Shown: positions 37,301-49,794, numbered from the stretch's first letter. The stretch: DNA of 64,000 bases from Taenia hydatigena (GCA_036345935.2 JADWOT020000009.1:14554148-14618147); one strand, 5' to 3'. Notes: generated by a model not told the origin, from the letters alone. Made by a program: numbers and translations.

Positions 37301-38614
37301 GAGATGCAGTAACCATTCGGTAACTCTTATTGTTTTTGTTTTTTGGTTGTTATTATGTCCTTGGTGTTATTAAGTCTTAAAGTTATTAAGTGTTTAATGT
37401 CATTTTCGCACCGGCTTGTAAAAGAAGACGCATAGAATTCATTACGTGACTGGTAAGACGTTTAGCTTCTCAATTACGCTGCCTACTCACGTCCTCTTTT
37501 GCTGCGCAGTACTTTGGGTGATAAATTAAGGATGTTTTGGCGGTTTTTAGTGAAATTGCTTCCTACTGACGGTGGTGGATTTTTGTTCATTGATGCATAA
37601 TTGTGTTGGGAGGAGTTCTAACTTTACAAAGCACTTGGCGTCTGCCCATTACTTCCTAGCTGTTAAGTATTCATTGCATTCCAAACCTTGTTATCCATTG
37701 TTATTCGTGTTCATTGCCAGGATATAATGGGAGTTGAAGAAGTAGTTGCAGCGATTTGTGTGGATCTCGGCTTTGTTATTGATGCGCACATTTCTTGGGT
37801 GAGATTGGGTTGTATTTAATGAGTGGTTGCTGTCTTTTTGTGCAGCAATAGATACGATGTGCGTTTTATGTTGGGTGGAAGCATGCTTTTGTGAACTGTC
37901 CGTGGGTTCTTTCGCGCTGTGTGTGGTAAAGGGTGCTTTATTGCCATTGACATGATGTCCTTGTTTGTGGGGCCCATACATGGTGGTGATTTCACTACTC
38001 GTTGACTTGTAGACCTTGGTTATTTCTGTGCTGATGTGATCTTTGCGAAAAGTGTTACGTAGAGTCCCAGCGATGGCTTACTCATGGGTTGCGCTTTGAC
38101 GGAATGGGTTGGTGTCTGGATGAGATATACGCAGCAGAAGCGGAGAAAGGTGTGGCTAGTGGGAAGCTTTGGCATAACCACGCAGACCGTGCTTCGTAGC
38201 AGCCTTAAATGCTTGCACGTTAAGGTGTTCCTTCCTATCAGTAGTTATGTTTGCGGATGCTGGCTTTGCAGCGCATTGGGCATTTACGTGTCGGCTTTTG
38301 CATTGTTTGGTTTTTCTCCCTTTGTAATGCTACAAATCCACTGTGGTGGTAATGGTGGTGAAGTAACATTTGATGAGTCTAAGTTGGTAGGCAATGCGAG
38401 GTTGTGGAGGTATTGGCGGAGGTGTATCTGTCTCGGTTGTGCGATGTAGATGTGGCATGGCCAATAGCGGTGTGTAGGGTGGCATGGCGGTAGGTGTGAC
38501 CATGTATGTTGTTGGGCGCAAGCATTGGGCGAGAATGGCAATGCCGCAAGCTAAGCAGACTAAGTTGAGTGCATGTAGCTGATGAAGGCAATCTTATTGT
38601 CGCTTTGAGGAAGG

Positions 38615-38648
38615 ATGGTGATGATGCTGATGATGATGATGATGATGA
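38615..38648 (+). repeat. (GAT)n microsatellite
   Basis: An imperfect run of TGATGA/GATGAT units lies within the TG-rich part of the left-arm-only block. Confidence 0.9.
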
Positions 38649-39999
38649 GTCTCTCAGAAAAGGTGAAGGGGTGGGAGAAGAAGAAAAGAAGCATTGCGAA
38701 GTATTTTTAAACGTAGTCTAGTCCCTTGTTCTCGTGAATTTGGGTGTATGTGTGTGTGCGTGTGTGTTTCATTTGACAGTTCGTGTTGTGTGTTTCCTGT
38801 CTAATGGGGTAGTGGTTTTTCCATTTTGCGTAAATCCACGTGCAGTGATATTTTCAATATCGTCAATTTGCAATGCATAGAATTCAGTTGTAGTTCCGTA
38901 GACATGCGTGTAGGCGTATAGGCTTCCCTTTTGTAAGTGAGGTTATTGAGGAAGAAATTGGAGGAGTCATGGTTGATGGTCAGATGGCAATACTTTTTGG
39001 TGCTCGTTCCCTGTGCTGAACATTGGGGTGGGTGGGGATTCATTGGAGTTGTCCCGGTGGTATGTTAGGTGGGTAAGTAGGGGATTATTTGAATAAGGAG
39101 GGAATGATGTTATGGTGAATGGCGCCCCATTTGGTGGGAGGGAAGGCAAGGAGAACTTACAGAACACTTGGCTTTACCTGGCTTCAAAGTGGCTGCAGAC
39201 GCAAAGTATGGCGAAAGGGATTTTCATTTCCTACGGAGCATTATTTTGTGGTAGGCTTGGCGACATGAGTGGCACTATATTTGATGACTTGACAGGATCT
39301 GTTTTTAGCTGCAATGCCTAGCAATATTAGATTTTCTACTACAACAAAATACTTCTGTGGGTTAATTAAAAGTTAATGGATGAATTATTAATTTAAAACG
39401 ATGGGTGTTGATTAATAATGCCGAATAGGTCAAGCAGGGTTCCAATCCTGCAAGTACTTGGTTGCCATTCATAATCTTATCACTGATAAGTCCCATTCCA
39501 CTTACATGCGTTTGTTTATCCACTTCCTTCATACAGTCATTTGCTGGAACAAATTTTAAGGAAATGACTGCAGTTGTAGTTGTTTGAACTGTTTTCCAAC
39601 TACAATGCCCAATCAAGTTATTTTTTACCACACAATGCTAGCAGTGATTAGAAAAGTTTCTTTGGGCAGTTTGTTAAATGCTTTGTCATGTTAATGACGA
39701 TGGGCTGTGATTGATGAGGCCTAATTTGGCAAACGGATTTTCAGCTTCATTATGTTTTTGGTGCTCTTTTTCCACATGCATATCACTTTACCTACGCATA
39801 GGCTTATGTATCTATTTCCGCAAGTAGAGTTAGCGGTGTGACTATTTTTCAAAGACACCACCTTCTTGCGTGCATTGTTTTACTGCGCTCTACTTTAACT
39901 AGTTAAGCATGACTGCTAAGGTGTTGTGTTAAATGCTTTAGTAATGCAGCGAAGATGGATTTGGATTAGTGAGGCCTGATTTGCTGAATAGAGTTGAAA

Positions 40000-40785
40000 A
40001 CCTACCACAGGCTTGCTCCTCTCATTCCCCTTCTTGGTAAAGCATATTTGGAGCCTCCACTTCTGGATTGGAATTGAGATTGTTTTGGCAGTTTGTTAAA
40101 CGGCATGATCTCTTGGTGCGCCTTCTCCTTCTTCACCTCTTCCTCGATTCTCTCCTCTTTCGCCTCCTTTAGCTTCCCCTTCTTCGAACGGCTCTTTGAC
40201 TTTCCTCCTCTCCTCTTTCCAGTAACAATGGTCTTTGCGTTATCCACATCTTCTCATTCTCGTGTCTACAGCGTTGGCTTCTTTCATTTCTATCCACCGC
40301 AGCTTCCGCCTCATCGGACGACTTCGAGGCAAGGCGAAGAAATTGAGTGTCTGCTGCAATGTGATGAACTTCGCATCGGACGCTCCCACCGAGTCATCGA
40401 CCTCCTCGTCTTCCACATGATTATTTGTCTGAAGTGCTGCCTTGTGACACACTGCTGTGCTTCTTTGGCGACCTGAATGCCGTTGGCGGTAATAGAGGTG
40501 TGTGTGTAAGGACGAACTCCTACCTCTCCTCAACACAATGTCCACCATTGTTTAGGCGAAAAAGAAAAGACTGCAATAAAACTCGTAGAATCGGCTGGAA
40601 AGGACAAGTGAAAGGTAGACTAAGAGAAAGAGGGCACAAAATCACCTCAGGCTCACAGTCATTTTCGCAGCGCTGAGCTTTGGGAGGTGACCTAAACAAC
40701 TGATTGAATCGATTGTCTCACCGTTTGAAAGTCAGCTGCCTGGTCGCTACTGTCACATCGCACGTGCAGAAGGGAGCAAGTGCTG
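40000..40785 (-). repeat. Dispersed repeat E, copy E2
   Basis: On the minus strand this follows copy E1 (1540-2060): the AC run, the TTCTTCGCCTTGCCT-containing core, and the GA-rich tail. A further piece at about 40690-40780 (CACCGTTTGAAAG-CAGCTGCCTG) is the reverse complement of about 52980-53070. The 102-codon frame at 40240-40548 mirrors a frame in E1, but replacement changes dominate, so I do not call it a gene. Confidence 0.65.
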
Positions 40786-41159
40786 TCATCGCAAACGAAG
40801 AAGGCGCCTTAACACTCTCTCACTCACTCCCTCACTCACTCACTTACTCAATGTCTCATTTGTGGTGGCGAAGATGTATTAAGAGATGTTGGATGGAATG
40901 GAGAAGAAGAGACAGTGATGTATGTATATGTGCACGTACGTTTGTAGGTGCTAGTGTATGTATGCGAAGAAACACAACGGTGGCAGTGGTGGGGTTTAAG
41001 AAGAAAAATGTTAAATTGGTAATACATGTGTATGTGTGTGTGTGTCGCATACGTGCGACGGTGAGATGAAATTCCATAATTGTGAGTTGAAGCAGGACCA
41101 TAAGGAGAGAGAAGTAGTCGTTTAGATAGACGATTGTCAAATTAGTTTAAAATTAAAAT

Positions 41160-42090
41160 TCAGGGGAAGGAAGTAGCAAAGGAAGTGGGTAAATTAGTGG
41201 AAGTGGTGGTGTGGGGGGCAGGGAATGTTGCATGGCATGACTTGAGTGACTGGTGGGAGTGAAGTAGGGTGGAAGTAGAATAGAATGAAGAAGTGTCTAG
41301 AGAGAAAGAAATGAATGGTGAATAATGCTTGAGAAGTAGAAGTGGGGAGAGTGAAGGAAGCCTACTAGCTTCCCCATAAGTAGTTGTGATGGTGGTGTTG
41401 AGCTATCAAGTGGGTGCGAGTAGCAGAAGCAGCAGCAGGTGCTGTTGTGTGAGGATTCAGTTGTGAAATGGCGAAGGGCAATGAGAGGGGAATAGTGGAA
41501 CTGTGCAGAATGCGTAGGTGTGGGTGATGTCAAAGAGGCCGAAAATGAACAGGAAATGTTTGTACTAGTAAGAAGGTGTGGAAGAGCACGTAAGATGCAG
41601 GAAGATGAACTGGGTGTCATGTGAATTCGCAAGTGTGAATGCTTGCTGATGCACGAATAGAGGATACGCGGACATTCAAAATTGTGCTTCAAATATGCTT
41701 TGATTAATGCCCACCAATCCGCAAATGACTCTTGATTATAAGTAACCTAAATAATGAAGGAAAGAATATCGGAGGCTATCAAGCCTTCCGTGGCCCCGTC
41801 AACAGTTCCAATTTTGCTCAGCTTTCTTTCCGCCTAACTGCTACAATAGTACCGTAGCTAGAGACGTTCGGTTTTAAATGTGCATATGCACTGCACAAAC
41901 ACGTCTATCTACAGGATCAAGGGGTAAAGTAGCAAGCAATTAGGCCTTGCTGATGAAGCTTTTGACACCGGATGAAGCAGGATCTGTTCAGTTGCGTCCA
42001 AGTTTCCCTTCGTGGTTCTGCGTTGTCCGTGGAAGGGAAGCCCAAAAATGTGATGATAGCAATGATGCCGATAGCGAAGTAGCCACTTAA
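41160..42090 (+). repeat. Direct repeat DR1, left copy (GA-rich F2 plus unique-like tail)
   Basis: This matches 55670-56525 in direct orientation. The GA-rich first half (complement of CT-rich F1 at the window start) is followed by well conserved sequence: GAATAGAGGATACGCGGACA, CACCAATCCGCAAATGACTC, CACAAACACGTCTATCTAC and AGCCCAAAAATGTGATGATAG occur in both copies in the same order. It lies within the left-arm-only block. Confidence 0.8.
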
Positions 42091-42589
42091 AGCTTCGTTT
42101 CTTCCTCCTTTAACTCTGGCATCTCAACGAATTCTCCATCTTTCCATCCTTTATGCTCACATTCCTTCTTCCCCCTCGACCATCACAGTGGAGTGAACTA
42201 TCACCGTTTTTTAGGGATGCGTAGCAAATAAAAGAATAGATTTGATAAAAGTTAAAGCGGCAAACCCAATTGTGCAGCCAGAGAGTGACACAATAGTCTG
42301 ACTGATTTTGCTTAGCTGTTCTACATGCCTGGAGGATTTATGAAGCAATTCAAATGTTGTGAGCACTAAAAGGAAATGATGAGATGCTACTTCTGCTTAG
42401 GCTCAGATTCTAATTAGCGCCAGCACACAGCGCCAAGTCTGCAAAGTGAAGGTAACCAAGGCGTTGCTATAGTAGGTGATTGCAAACTGCGCTAGATGGA
42501 CGAAGTGATGCCAACAGAGATGACGTGAGCGCGTGTGTGATATTGAATCTCTCCCACGTGAGGCATTCCTCCTGCAAGGCATTCTGTGC

Positions 42590-43482
42590 AGTGAGGACGT
42601 ACTCCTGAACCTGCATTTCGTTGGACTGCAGCAGGATAAGATGGGCATGAAATTAAGAGTAGCTCGCATGAGGCCCCAAAGCCATGGCTGAGTAGCAGAG
42701 CACACACTGTATTGAGTCAGAACTAAACAGCCGCCCACTCACATATATGGGCTCTGATGGTGTGAGTGAGAAGTGAAAAAGAGCTTGCAAACATAACAAA
42801 ATGAAGTTAGCATGCATTGTGATTGCAGGCTGGTTTGAGGTTCGAATAAAGTGCTTTTGTTACCGTTGACATGCATGAATAATAGATGGTAAATGGATCC
42901 TCCAATCCCTCTCAATCATTTGGTGCCAGATGAGCATCTCGACACACTGAGCGAATTGGACAGTGCTTTAGTAAGTTTGCTAAAACATGCCAAAAATGCG
43001 ACCTGAGACGCCGAAGTCGTCCTGGTGGCCCAAAAGTTATGCCTGTGCTCGCAGTGCCCTTGATGTAAAGCGAGGCCGCTGACTGGGTCTGTTCTCACCT
43101 CTGCGTGTAATTTGAATGTAAAGCGGTGATGGTCGTATCTTTGGTCAAAATCTGAGTTGGTGTAGGCACCTGAGTAAAGCTTACCGAACTGTGCTAGCTA
43201 TCCTGATTTGAATTCTAATGAGTTGTAGATAAAATCCACCCAGGATTGCATTTGAATGAAGATGTGCAGGATGCGCACTGATTACTCTCTACCTGTTATT
43301 CATTAGCGATGCCATGTTGCGTTGAGAGTGGACAAAATATGTGGAAGGTAGAGTTTGTGTCCTTGACCAGTCGTGACCACCCATCTGTGTTGCGAGTTGA
43401 ACAGACGTGACGAGATGGTAAGGTGTGGCAATTGCCTGCACATGAATTAACCACGTTTATCAAACCTGAAACCAAATGCTGC
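42590..43482 (-). repeat. Left copy of inverted repeat IR3
   Basis: This is the reverse complement of 48726-49782. Paired coordinates sum to 92366 from 42590 to about 43200; beyond that the sum is about 158 lower, because this copy lacks a segment that the right copy keeps (about 49030-49170). The same segment is also present in the third copy at 56.74 kb, so the loss occurred here. Small frames are mirrored, but no protein is recognised. Confidence 0.85.
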
Positions 43483-44880
43483 AGGATAGGAACTTGATAG
43501 GCGACATTGCGCCACATCATGACTGATGTGATCAGTGAAGACACAACGTTTCTTGAGTAACAGTCGTTTTGCATTTGTGTCGTGATGACGACATAACGTG
43601 CTACTGAGAAGTACAGAGCATAACTTGTCCACGATATGCGGTTTATCCTTAGTCGTAGTAGAGTGCCCTAAAGGGCTTTCGAATCGTCAAGTCGAGTGGT
43701 ATTTTCCCACTTACTGTTCGCTCTTTCGCTGCTGTGGAGTTGCAGGATCTTCTAATTACCTCTGACGACCGAAAGTGTTTGTATGGTCTACGGTGCAAAT
43801 CATGTAGTCACTTACTGAGAATTGTAGACGACGAGCGTCAGCATCGTTACGATGCTCTTCGCTGCTCCTGTTTTGGATCCTCATGTGCACTGGTTTAAAT
43901 CGATTGAAGCGTAACTCGGCTTCAAGTCCAAAGCGTGAGCCACCGTTGTGTCAAACAGTTTTGGCAGTATTTTGAGAAGGAGAGGGAGGTAGTCGTAAAA
44001 TGTTTCGCTTATTACCAAATGGCTGGAACAGTTCGATTGCGGTGATGCTTAGTACTCGAAGGGCGTCATTCCTAAGAGGACACTCGATATCGAATGAGAA
44101 AGGATTACGTCTCTTTCGGTCAACGTCATCTAGAATTATTGAACGAAGAGCGGCTTGAAGCGACTGGAGCGCCACAGTTGCCAGTCCAATGAGCATTTCA
44201 TCATTGGTTATCCCAAACCACCCACATACGGATCATGTCACGCGCCTGAAGCACTCACTACCCCATGCCTGAAAGACTCCGCTTAGAGCGTGTGTGTGTG
44301 ATGACATGCAGACACAGATTCTCATGGTGATGAATGATCTGCCTACAAAAGACTGAATGTTGCTGACAGCTGAGATCCACCTACCCGATGGGGATCGATG
44401 TAACTGGTTTCGAATGTGCACCATCCAAGCCGGTACCTTTCTTACACTACAGCATCTGACACCAACGACGTTCAGAGCAGAGGCGCAGACTTTCTCACAG
44501 GCAGCAAGCATACTAATGGATGCTTACGAGCAGCATTGCCGGAGTACGAGACACATTGAAAAATGTTTACTGAAGGAGGGCTCTATTTCTTCCCTTCCTT
44601 CTCTCCATTATTCTTGCCGCATCTTCTCCCCCTTAGTACAACCCCCTCATATTGCCCTCCTCTCTGGGTACTGGGGACACACAATTAGCCATTGCTCATC
44701 CGTCATTTATCAACTAATTACTTTGCTTTTCGCAGCATTAATGGCTTGCGTGCTCTGATCTGCGTACACTACTGATGACTGTCAGTGATAACGCAATAGT
44801 ACCTGATCTTCGCCAAGTTACTTCATTAAGGTCACCACTTTCCCATTTAATCAGGAGGCATTCCATTTGGTGGGTGTGCA
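43483..44880. other. Palindrome centre, unassigned
   Basis: No repeat partner was found in the window. A plus-strand frame at 44357-44758 has a coding-like first half (WFRMCTIQAGTFLTLQHLTP, then SQAASILMDAYEQHC) but no family or splice support. Confidence 0.35.
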
Positions 44881-44894
44881 CTTGCCGTGGATTA

Positions 44895-45125
44895 TTCAAG
44901 GTTGTGGTGTTGTGGCTGCAAACTATGGCAGAAGGTATCGATCAACTTCTGGATCACCGCTAAACATCCACGATAAATGTGTCTGTCCACGATGAGGACT
45001 GAATGCTCAAGGACTTCGTGGAGAGAGTTGCTCACCACACCATCACGCACACTGAGCACGCAAAGCAGGAGATCGTCACTACCATGAGCAGCCTATCTAG
45101 ACTGCGAGTCGATCGCGCCAGATTT
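44895..45125 (+). pseudogene. Histone H4-like pseudogene
   Basis: The frame at 45003 reads LKDFVERVAHHTIT, then THTEHAKQEIVTTM and LSRLR. This lines up with the C-terminal part of histone H4 (the stretch ending TEHAKRKTVTAM and the following helix), with the LK-F-E-V, T-TEHAK and VT-M positions shared. Upstream, a K-V...ITAKHPR-like stretch at 44935-44975 fits the preceding H4 region, followed by a stop (TAA at 44975) and another stop just before the 45003 frame. H4 is normally about 103 residues, intronless and almost invariant, so this divergent, stop-interrupted copy must be non-functional as H4. A distant histone-fold protein is the alternative. Confidence 0.55.
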
Positions 45126-45454
45126 TCTAGTGACTTGATGCAACTCGCTCACCACTTATTAAAGACTGAGTATTCTACAATTTTACCGTAAAGCAGCACA
45201 GCTGATTTGTTGTGGCCTGACAAGTCGCTTTTATCTGATTAGTGAATGTATTCCCAGCATTATTAACATACGGTTTGCAGAACAATAGGTGTTATGAAGA
45301 TTAACAGACAGATGTATATCTGGAAGGAGCAAACTCTGCAAAATAGCTGAAGCAAACTTCACTACATTATGTCAAATACTGAAGATTATTCTGCCTGGAG
45401 GCACGATGGAGTCGAGGAAGATTAGGAAGGACCCAACTTAACCCATCCAATAGC

Positions 45455-45778
45455 TAAAAATCCAGATGAATGGGCGTAGAAAGAAGAGTGTGCAAAGACC
45501 ACAAGAATGATTTTTCACTGCTCCATTTTGACCCAAACAAACGCAGAGCGGATGTGTTTGGTGGAAGTAGCGCGAACCTATTCGCCTCTCAGCACATTGC
45601 TCAGCCACAGCATTTGCTCAATCTTCGGCTAGACAGCAGTCACTCGCCATTTGTGCCCATTTTGAATCAATTTTAAATGTAACCGTTCACTTGCAAGGTG
45701 TTTATTTCGCCTCATTTTAAACAAATAACTTGGAGATTTTGAGGCTTTGTATCAAATGGACGTTGTTCTGTTAGAATG
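45455..45778 (+). pseudogene. EXOSC10: EXOSC10-derived fragment, copy D
   Basis: This plus-strand fragment carries the linker exon that precedes the exonuclease domain: NDFSLLHFDPNKRRADVFGG, then SANLFASQHIAQPQH and DSSHSPFVPILN. That matches the linker in copies A (5999-6104) and C (46.9-47.1 kb). It runs into stops where A and C read KPNAIV, then through intron sequence (CTTGGAG-TTTTGAGGCTT) to about 45778, where it abuts the tail of copy C in the opposite orientation. No catalytic residues are present. Confidence 0.75.
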
Positions 45779-45779
45779 A

Positions 45780-47410
45780 GAGTGAGTGTGGGAAATGCTG
45801 CTGATATGAAGGATAGGCTCAATCAATCGGTCCGGCACCATCCAAAGTCTGCAAAGTGACATTTACAGTGGCATGATTAACAAAGCATCACCTTATGCTT
45901 CAACTCAAAGAGCATTACAGTGCCATCTAAACATGAATCGACTGTGATTCATGATCACATCAAAGAACGGTCTCAGAGATTGAGGGTGGTGGGGAAGTGT
46001 GCGTCCACACACAGAGGGTCTTGTCAGGCACTCCCTTCTTCTCCTCCGTGAATCTGCGGCTGTTTAGGTAATGCAGCTCAGAGCGCCGTCGCATGACCAT
46101 TAGCACATCAATTATGGAAAGTCCAATTGCGCGCACAGAAGTCGCTCGAAGTAAGCGCTTGCTCAGCAGCCGAGCGTGGCGCAGTGATATATGAGGGCAC
46201 CACATTGATGGTTAACGTTGCCTCAGTCACTGATCCCACTACGACTATATCGGCATCAATTTCCTGTAGAAAAGAGCGAAAGCTGACGATGGAGCACTGC
46301 TAATTGAGCACTTGCATAGGGCACACAATGAAGATTACCTGCTCCACATGACTGCCACTTCTAGCACTGAGAACAACTTCGTGAAATTGCCATACGTATT
46401 TGTGCAGTAGCGGTGGTACCCGAGCATTGCAGCACGCGTACATCCCACTTCTCTCCCTACACACAACACACATGAATGCTTGTGCTACTAACTACGAACA
46501 GTAGAACCTCAGGGTAAATCCTGAAAGGGACATACGTGCTATCGAATGCGGCAGCAATCACAAGATTTCTATCTCAAGGCACATGATGAACAAACATGCT
46601 GAATTACGATGCTACTTACCTCTAGATCAACGGCGATTTCTGACGCTGCACTCAATTCCGCCAACATATTTCTTAGGCCGTCCACGGTCTCGATAATATC
46701 CAGCGGTGTTTCCTCCAGAGAAAGTGGCCTTGCATTCGGTGTAGAGCTGTCATATTTGTACTGCCCCAAGCTCCTTCCGTACGCCTCCAGCTCTGATAGA
46801 TAGGGGTGCATGTAATCACCAGTTTGGGGATCTGCTGCAAAAGTGCAATCTAAAAGAACAACGCGCATTTGATAGGAAGCCTCAAAAGCTTTTAAATTGT
46901 TTCTTTTAAATGAGGTGAGATAAGCACCTTGGAAGAGGACGATTGCATTTGGATTTGATTTCAAAATAGACACAATCGACGTGTGACTGTTGTTTGGCTG
47001 AGGAGTGAACAAATGCTGTGGCTGAACAACATGCTGCGAGGCAAAGAGCTTCGTGCTACTTCCACCAAACCCATCTCCTCTGTGTTTGTTTGAATCAAAT
47101 GAAGCAGTGAAAAGTCATTCTGAAATTCATCTTAAACGAAACGTGTGGAACCTCTCTGGATGACAGGGATTCCTGCTTGCCACCCAGAGTCATTAGAACA
47201 TTCTGAGCGTTACTAGTAGTTGCTCTGTCAGGTAACTCCTCCAATGAGCAGGGCTGCGCTGAGTCCATGATATTTGCTCCCTTATCCAAGTTACCAATGA
47301 CATCCTCCTCAATTCCACAAAATAACAGCAAGAATAGCACCTACGCTGTCCAAGCTCTGCTTAACTTCTATCAGTTGCATCTTGATATCAAGCAAAATCA
47401 TTGTAACAGG
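45780..47410 (-). pseudogene. EXOSC10: EXOSC10/Rrp6-like pseudogene, copy C, central exons missing
   Basis: On the minus strand, 5' pieces at about 47380-47100 (QLIEVKQSLDSV; LEELPDRATTSNAQNVL) appear to be the end of the N-terminal region, followed by a linker (NNSHTSIVSILKSNPNAIV). The next exon ends VDLE at 46620 with a GTAAGT donor. Its intron then passes, at about 46535, straight into sequence equivalent to the intron after the VLPN exon of A and B. The exons with the remaining catalytic motifs and the first HRDC parts are therefore absent. The exon at 46456-46339 is intact in length. The following exon (about 46300-46040) has an insertion of about 60 bases and other changes. Compared with fragment D, the linker lacks one base (frameshift). 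The locus cannot encode an active enzyme. Confidence 0.8.
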
Positions 47411-47429
47411 CATTAGCAAGAACGGAGTT

Positions 47430-47655
47430 AATGGGCAATCCAGCTTTGGTATCCATAGGAATCGCAGTCTATCATCAACAAATCTCAACGTTTATTCATC
47501 TTACAGGAAGGAGACGTCGTGAGGCGCCTGCTGCATCGTCTCCACCACAACCGTTCACATGCACCTCGATGGCAGTACTGAGACAGCGCGAGTGAGCATC
47601 GCGTATATATAGACAGGGCGCTAGCCTCCAGCCAACCAAAACAAAGCTGCCTCCA
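47430..47655 (-). repeat. Duplicated EXOSC10 upstream flank
   Basis: This is the reverse complement of about 5765-5985, keeping the TATATATA motif (about 47609-47617) and the complement of AATAAA (about 47490). It adjoins copy C exactly as the partner segment adjoins copy A, so both came from one larger EXOSC10 duplication. Confidence 0.7.
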
Positions 47656-48725
47656 AAATGATCATGGAGCGAATTGCTCTCGAGGAGGATCCGACCGCCG
47701 AAGTGAGTGATTTAAGGTAAACAAAAATCAGAAAAGCATTACCTTACTGAAAACACTAGTCGCAACGCAAATGAACATTTAGGGCACTTCAATGGCTATT
47801 CTAATTGCCCCGATTTCAGCAAGGCCACCAGTGTTCAGCTCAATGTAAATGTTCCTCCGATGAGTCATTAATGTTCAGCGTTTATCATAAAGCTGTATTA
47901 GGGCAAATCACCGACAGAAATGTCCTGCCTACCTTGAAGCACACCACAGCGCACTTTCCTGTGCTGCGTCCGAATCCTCAACGAAGTCGTATTAAGTGAA
48001 GGAAGCTACTATGCAGCCTCTGGCGTCCACCTTGGAGACAAACGAGCAAGGGGTAATGCTTGAGCAAAATACACATCGCTTTAGCAAATAGCAAGGCATT
48101 TCTCCTCCCCTTATCGACTGGTTCAACACCTCCGTTTAAACAGCACTGAATTTCAGCCACTCGAGTAACAGATTAAAGGCATGGCACTGATCCATTTGAC
48201 GTGTATTTGCTAGAGGTCTTCGACGAGTTACAGTAAATGTTGCGCACAGTGTGCATGGGGTAGTTAATGTCAAACTGGAGCTCTCACACTTCCATTGGCT
48301 TCCAAGACGTGATGGTGGCACAAGCAGTAGAACATGTCACACAACTGTGTGTGGGTGTTAGCCACCAACAATAGGTGTCTATTACTGGAATCTCCAATGC
48401 ACAACAGGGACGTGAAATCATACCTCTCTCACCACCCCACCCCATCTCTCCCACCAACGCCGTTTCAGATTCACCTAATATCTTGGATTCAATCTCGCAT
48501 TCGCTCAGCAGTTAGTCCTCTGACTGATAGATGCAAACGTTTCAAAGGCGCTCGGCTGTGATATTCGATGTCGAGGGTGGCTGTCGTGTCGTGGTTCGCT
48601 CCAAAATCACCACCATAATGGTAAGGGTGATTTCGTGAAGCATTCAGTTAGTGCGATAAAACCCACCTACTCTTCAAGCCTACTATAACTTAAAGGGAGG
48701 GTGAAAGAGACGTAGTCCCCATCTT
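47656..48725. other. Unassigned spacer
   Basis: No coding sequence, RNA gene or repeat partner was recognised between copy C's flank and the right copy of IR3. Confidence 0.4.
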
Positions 48726-49782
48726 GCAACATTTGGTCTCAGGTTTGACAAACTTGGTCGATTCATGTGCAGGCAATCGCCACATCTTACCATCTCGTCA
48801 CGTCTGTTCAACTCGCAACACAGATGGGTGGTCACGACTGGTCAAGGACACAAACTCTACATTCCACATATTTTGTCCATTCTCGACACAACATGGCATC
48901 GCGAATGAATAACAAGTGGAGAGTAACCAGTGGGCATCCTGCACATCTACTTTCAAATGCAATCCTGGGTAGATTTCTTCTACAACTCATCGATCCCCTA
49001 CTTAATGCTCGTATTTTATCAAGAAGTAAGGTGTGCAAGTATATTGGGTGAGAGTCATCCAAGGCACCAGGTGCATTAAATAGTCCCTCAGACAAATAAC
49101 TTGCACACTTCTCAAAGTAGGACAGAGTAGGAAAAGTGGCTCCAAAATTGGAAGGCAAATCAGGATAGCTAGCACAGTTCGGTAAGCTTTACTCAGGTGC
49201 CTACACCAACTCAGATTTTGACCAAAGATACGACCATCACCGCTTTACATTCAAATTACACGCAGAGGTGAGAACAGACCCAGTCAGCGGCCTCGCTTTA
49301 CATCAAGGGCACTGCGAGCACAGGCATAACTTTTGGGCCACCAGGACGACTTCGGCGTCTCAGGTCGCATTTTTGGCATGTTTTAGCAAACTTACTAAAG
49401 CACTGTCCAATTCGCTCAGTGTGTCGAGATGCTCATATGGCACCAAATGATTGAGAGGGATTGGAGGATCCATTTACCATCTATTATTCATGCATGTCAA
49501 CGGTAACAAAAGCACTTTATTCGAACCTCAAACCAGCCTGCAATCACAATGCATGCTAACTTCATTTTGTTATGTTTGCAAGCTCTATTTCACTTCTCAC
49601 TCACACCATCAGAGCCCATATATGTGAGTGGGCGGCTGTTTAGTTCTGACTCAATACAGTGTGTGCTCTGCTACTCAGCCATGGCTTTGGGGCCTCATGC
49701 GAGCTACTCTTAATTTCATGCCCATCTTATCCTGCTGCAGTCCAACGAAATGCAGGTTCAGGAGTACGTCCTCACTGCACAG
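48726..49782 (+). repeat. Right copy of inverted repeat IR3
   Basis: This is the reverse complement of 43482-42590, with about 158 extra bases around 49030-49170. That extra piece, with frame FGATF...SYFEKCASYLSE on the minus strand, recurs at 56734-56943 on the plus strand. The copy ends at CACTGCACAGAATGC, directly next to the inverted copy of 37683. Confidence 0.85.
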
Positions 49783-49794
49783 AATGCTTTGCAA

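Larger units (their letters stand above)
35460..37683 (+). repeat. Left arm of composite inverted repeat IR2
   Basis: This is the reverse complement of 49795-52760, with perhaps 85-90 percent identity overall by eye. Shared landmarks, in mirrored order: AGTGAAGTGGGGAAGGT, the CCT and TTC microsatellites, a CCTTCTTATTTGGCCTCC stretch, a CACTTCACGCGCAACC stretch, a nearly invariant 118-base island, and GGAGGAGTTCTAACTTTAC-type sequence at the inner end. The right arm carries about 0.9 kb extra where a unit is tandemly duplicated. Homology stops at about 37683, where sequence absent from the right arm begins. Confidence 0.85.
37684..42589 (+). repeat. 4.9 kb block present only in the left palindrome arm
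   Basis: In the left arm this block separates the parts homologous to 49795-52760 and 48726-49782. In the right arm those two parts are adjacent, around 49782-49795. The block was therefore inserted on the left or deleted on the right. It contains TG-rich sequence (38.0-39.1 kb), a (GAT)n run at about 38615-38648, repeat E copy E2, a (CACT)n run near 40822, and CT/GA-rich repeat copy F2. Terminal repeats or a target-site duplication were not evident at either boundary. Confidence 0.75.

Noticed and set aside
37684..42589. Retrotransposon insertion as explanation of the left-arm-only block
   Set aside because: I found no reverse transcriptase or integrase motif, no long terminal repeats and no evident target-site duplication, so the mechanism is left open.
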